Shown in pieces: positions 12,597-15,088 of a stretch of DNA of 15,088 nt. Below the pieces are notes generated by a model. That model had not been told where the DNA came from and made no database searches. It was given only the letters and a program-made list of their open reading frames with translations. Source of the stretch: Proteobacteria bacterium UBA5122 (lineage in GTDB: Bacteria > Pseudomonadota > Gammaproteobacteria > Tenderiales > Tenderiaceae); contig DHYU01000012.1 of NCBI GenBank assembly GCA_002415485.1, positions 11,466 through 26,553 on the forward strand, given 5' to 3'. Numbering within the stretch: the first letter of the stretch is position 1; every line of letters starts with the position of its first letter. The translations under genes and the position numbers were made by a program.

Positions 12597-13628
12597 TCAG
12601 GCACTTTGCCGCGGCCGAGGCACAACGAAACTGTTTTGCCATTGTATCAGCACATCTTCCAGAATCAGCTGCGGATTGAGATTCCGCTCCACCGAACCTG
12701 CGGCCTTTCGCACTGCATCCTGCAAGCTCAGCAAGCGCTGCACAGGGATGCCCAAGGCCAGTTTGTGGAGTCGTTCCAATAAATCCTCATTGGCAATAAA
12801 CGGCATCTGCGGGGCAGCCTTTAACTTTAAGATGTCCAATAAACCGCTGGAAAACCAATCTAATAGCGGCAAAATACCGCCCGTTTTGTCCAGCCCGGCC
12901 AACTGATGAGCGGCGGCAACCGCATCCCCCCGCCCCTCGGCCAGGGTCTCTAACGTCTGCCACAAGGTATCACGCAACTGCAGGCTGTTGTCCGATTTTA
13001 TCGCCAGCGCCTTGAGCGGCGCACCGGCGCTCAGGCTCATCAATAACGCGGCCTCAGCCGCATCCTTGACGCCCTCGGCCAGCAGCCACGGGCCTGCCTG
13101 CTCCGCCGTCGCCGCGTTAAAGCGGATCAACTGACAACGACTGCGGATGGTGGCAGGCAGCTGCGCCGGACGATGGCTGAGCAGCACGATGGTCACCCCG
13201 GCCACCGGCTCTTCCAAGGTCTTGAGCAGGCTGTTGGCGGCATTGACGTTCATCGCATCGGCCGGGTCGATGATGACGACCTTACCCAGACCGTACTGCG
13301 GCGTCAGCGTCAGGTATCGACCAAGTTCACGCACCTGGTCGACGGCGATCGACTTTTTATCCTCGGCGATGCCGACAAAACGATAATCCGGATGGGCCCC
13401 GGCCTGGAACAACAGGCAGGTGCGGCACTGGCCACAGGCCTCGCCGCCGGTGGCCACATCGGCCGCCGCCTGCTGACACAACAAGCGCTGCGCCAATTGT
13501 TGGGCGAAGACCTGTTTGCCGATGCCGACCGGCCCGGCCAGCAACAGCGCGTGCGCGGCACGCCCCTGACGCAGCGCATCATCGACGATGCGCCATTGCG
13601 CCTGATGCCAGGGCAGACGGCCGCTCAC
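12597..13628 (-). CDS. holB: DNA polymerase III subunit delta'
   Basis: Clamp-loader subunit delta' (343 residues), which helps load the sliding clamp at replication forks. Domain I carries GPVGIGK at 32-38 as P-loop, a zinc module Cys51, Cys65, Cys68 and Cys71 (GQCRTC), VIIDPADAMN at about 118-127, LLKTLEEP at 134-141 and the SRC motif at 163-165. The start is GTG at 13628: AGGAG lies 7 nt before it, and the family N-terminus (GRLPWHQAQWRIV) begins at once. The open frame continues upstream, but that part lies antisense-free within tmk in another frame and has no family similarity. The tmk stop and this start share GTGA (4-nt overlap), so the two are coupled. Confidence 0.94.
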   Translation of the reverse strand: MSGRLPWHQAQWRIVDDALRQGRAAHALLLAGPVGIGKQVFAQQLAQRLLCQQAAADVATGGEACGQCRTCLLFQAGAHPDYRFVGIAEDKKSIAVDQVRELGRYLTLTPQYGLGKVVIIDPADAMNVNAANSLLKTLEEPVAGVTIVLLSHRPAQLPATIRSRCQLIRFNAATAEQAGPWLLAEGVKDAAEAALLMSLSAGAPLKALAIKSDNSLQLRDTLWQTLETLAEGRGDAVAAAHQLAGLDKTGGILPLLDWFSSGLLDILKLKAAPQMPFIANEDLLERLHKLALGIPVQRLLSLQDAVRKAAGSVERNLNPQLILEDVLIQWQNSFVVPRPRQSA

Positions 13629-14257
13629 GATCGATCTCCTAAAAAGGCGTCCATCGTCGCGGTCAGCTGCGCCTGCACCGTATCCAGCGGCTGACTGGCA
13701 TCGATCACACGATAGCGCTGGGCTTCGGCCGCGGCCATCTGCAGATAGCTGGTGCGGACCTTGTCGAAGAAGGCGGCCTTTTCGCGCTCGAAGCGGTCGG
13801 CGCCCTGATTGCGACCGGCTGCGCGGCTGAGTCCGATCTCGACCGGCGCATCCAGCAACAGCGTCAGATCCGGCCGCAGGTCGGCCTGCACCCATTGTTC
13901 CAGCGAGGCGATACGCGACCGCGCGATGCCCCGACCGCCGCCCTGATAGGCATAGGTCGCGTCGGTGAAGCGATCGCAGACGACCCACGTGCCGGCCTCA
14001 AGCGCAGGCTTGATCACCTGCGCCAGGTGTTGGGCACGGGCGGCAAACATCAACAGCAGCTCGGTGTCACTCGCCATCTCGGTATTGCGATGATCGAGCA
14101 ACACGCCGCGCAAGATCTCGCCTAGGGCGGTGCCGCCCGGCTCACGGGTCATGATGTAAGGGATGCCACGACGATCGAGGATCTGCTGCAGCCATGTGAG
14201 ATTGGTACTTTTGCCGACACCTTCGATGCCTTCTACGGTGATGAATTTTGCGGCCAC
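13625..14257 (-). CDS. tmk: Thymidylate kinase
   Basis: Phosphorylates dTMP to dTDP for DNA synthesis. The P-loop is GIEGVGKST at residues 10-18. The REPGGTALGE block (about 39-48), the DRFTDATYAYQGGGRG block (about 96-111) with the DR pair, and LLLDAPVEIGLSRA are all conserved. The lid RNQGADRFEREK is Arg-rich, as in the E. coli type enzyme. Length (210) is normal. The start codon is GTG at 14257; translation from there gives the typical AAKFITVEG beginning, and no ATG lies near. It begins 4 nt after the mltG stop and overlaps holB by 4 nt. Confidence 0.96.
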   Translation of the reverse strand: MAAKFITVEGIEGVGKSTNLTWLQQILDRRGIPYIMTREPGGTALGEILRGVLLDHRNTEMASDTELLLMFAARAQHLAQVIKPALEAGTWVVCDRFTDATYAYQGGGRGIARSRIASLEQWVQADLRPDLTLLLDAPVEIGLSRAAGRNQGADRFEREKAAFFDKVRTSYLQMAAAEAQRYRVIDASQPLDTVQAQLTATMDAFLGDRS

Positions 14258-14261
14258 AGGT

Positions 14262-15088
14262 CTACTCTAGTTGCTGACGTTGTTCGCGTAACGGTTTGAT
14301 TTGGTAACGATACACGGCTTGGTTGTGTTCTTCGAGGGTCTTGGAGAAATAATGCCGCCCTTCGCTGCCGGTGGCAACAAAGAACAAGGTCTCGCCTGCC
14401 GCCGGGTTGACCGCTGCATGGATGGCCGCGGCACTCGCCAGCGCGATCGGTGTCGGTGTCAGACCGTGGCGGGTGTAGGTGTTATACGGCGTATCGGTGC
14501 GCAGGTCACGGCGGCGGATGTTGCCTTTGTAATTTTCACCCATGCCGTAGATCACGGTGGGATCGGTCTGCAACCGCATCCCCTTGTTCAGGCGTCGGAT
14601 AAACACCCCGGCGATGTCGGGCCGCTCTTCGGCGATGCCTGTCTCTTTTTCGATGATCGAGGCCAGGATCAGGGCCTCATACGGCGTCTTTAGCGGCAGG
14701 CCCTCGGCACGTTCGGCCCAGGCCTGATCCAGCGTCTGCATCAAGGCGCGGTGGGCGCGGTGCAGAAACTCCAGGTCCGTGGTGCCGCGGGTAAAGCGAT
14801 AGGTATCGGGCATGAACAGGCCTTCGGGGTGCGGGTACGGCAGCTCAAGTTTGGCGATGATCTCCTCGTCGCTCAGGCCGCGCAGTGTGTGCTCCAAATG
14901 CTCATGGGCATGCATGGCCGCCAGCATCTGGCGGAAGTTCCAGCCTTCGATGATAGTCAGGCTGTGTTGCACCACCTCACCCTTGATCATCTTCAGCAAC
15001 AGACCCTGCGGACTCAGGCCGGAATCGAGCTCATACTCCCCGGCCTGCAGGCGCTGATCGAAGCCCTGCCAGCGCGCCAGCCAGACGA
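14262..15088 (-). CDS. mltG: Endolytic murein transglycosylase MltG (5' end beyond window)
   Basis: C-terminal part (about 275 residues) of the inner-membrane YceG-like transglycosylase, which cuts nascent glycan strands and influences chain length. Seen from the edge are the LysM-like segment (RLQAGEYELDSGLSPQGLL), EGWNFRQMLAAM and the catalytic block YEALILASIIEKETG with the expected catalytic Glu. After these come RLNKGMRLQTDPTVIYGMG, TPYNTYTRHGLTPTPIALA and FVATGSEGRHYFSKTLEEHN. The reading frame is open through position 15086, so the membrane anchor and start codon lie outside the window. It precedes tmk by 4 nt in the conserved pabC-mltG-tmk-holB order; pabC would be expected beyond the edge. 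Confidence 0.95.
   Translation of the reverse strand, partial: VWLARWQGFDQRLQAGEYELDSGLSPQGLLLKMIKGEVVQHSLTIIEGWNFRQMLAAMHAHEHLEHTLRGLSDEEIIAKLELPYPHPEGLFMPDTYRFTRGTTDLEFLHRAHRALMQTLDQAWAERAEGLPLKTPYEALILASIIEKETGIAEERPDIAGVFIRRLNKGMRLQTDPTVIYGMGENYKGNIRRRDLRTDTPYNTYTRHGLTPTPIALASAAAIHAAVNPAAGETLFFVATGSEGRHYFSKTLEEHNQAVYRYQIKPLREQRQQLE

Noticed and set aside
13629..13988. A 120-codon N-terminal extension of holB
   Set aside because: It lies inside tmk in another frame, is Arg-rich shadow sequence, and the GTG at 13628 has a good AGGAG and the family N-terminus.

Overview
The window looks like chromosomal DNA of a gammaproteobacterium. The gene orders scpA-scpB-rluB, yciB-yciI-bolA-ppiC and mltG-tmk-holB-pilZ-tatD are those of Pseudomonas-like and Chromatiales-like genomes, the YciO and RNase AM homologues resemble the E. 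coli proteins along their length, and GC content is moderately high. Nothing in the sequence fixes the genus.

Layout. (1) Positions 1-6182, minus strand: a tightly packed seven-gene run, in transcription order rnm (RNase AM, PHP family), yciO, an M50 site-2 protease, trpS, scpA, scpB and rluB (its 3' end is cut by the window edge). The functions are RNA processing, a TsaC/Sua5-like protein, membrane proteolysis, tRNA charging, condensin accessory subunits and 23S rRNA pseudouridylation. (2) Positions 6304-8255, plus strand, divergent from rnm: yciB, yciI, bolA and a periplasmic parvulin-type peptidyl-prolyl isomerase. A hairpin follows, shared with a short convergent reading frame. (3) Positions 8528-9599, plus strand: an ArsI/CadI-type organoarsenical lyase translationally coupled to a SigZ-like sigma factor with a cysteine-rich tail. 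(4) Positions 9600-11382: a mosaic of mobile and repeat DNA. It holds a 39-bp copy of the tatD 3' end, a 43-bp tandem repeat, three REP hairpins, a DUF6988-like gene framed by 13-bp inverted repeats, a 16-bp perfect palindrome, the right end of an IS3-family element, and a REP-associated tyrosine transposase (RAYT). (5) Positions 11383-15088, minus strand: mltG (5' end beyond the edge), tmk, holB, pilZ and tatD, a conserved run.

The core genes are ordinary. The interesting part is the junction between sigZ and tatD. Those two genes would be convergent neighbours without the block. The block is bounded by two copies of the tatD 3' end in direct orientation, as when an element integrates at a gene's 3' end and restores the gene. 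Inside it, REPs in opposite orientation flank the RAYT, and one REP differs by a compensated base pair. The REP downstream of the RAYT begins where an IS3 transposase remnant breaks off. Other points of note are an 18-residue tandem repeat of two alternating types in the RluB tail, a C-x21-C-x6-C-x2-C motif in TrpRS resembling a described Fe-S motif, and cysteine pairs in both ArsI and its partner sigma factor.
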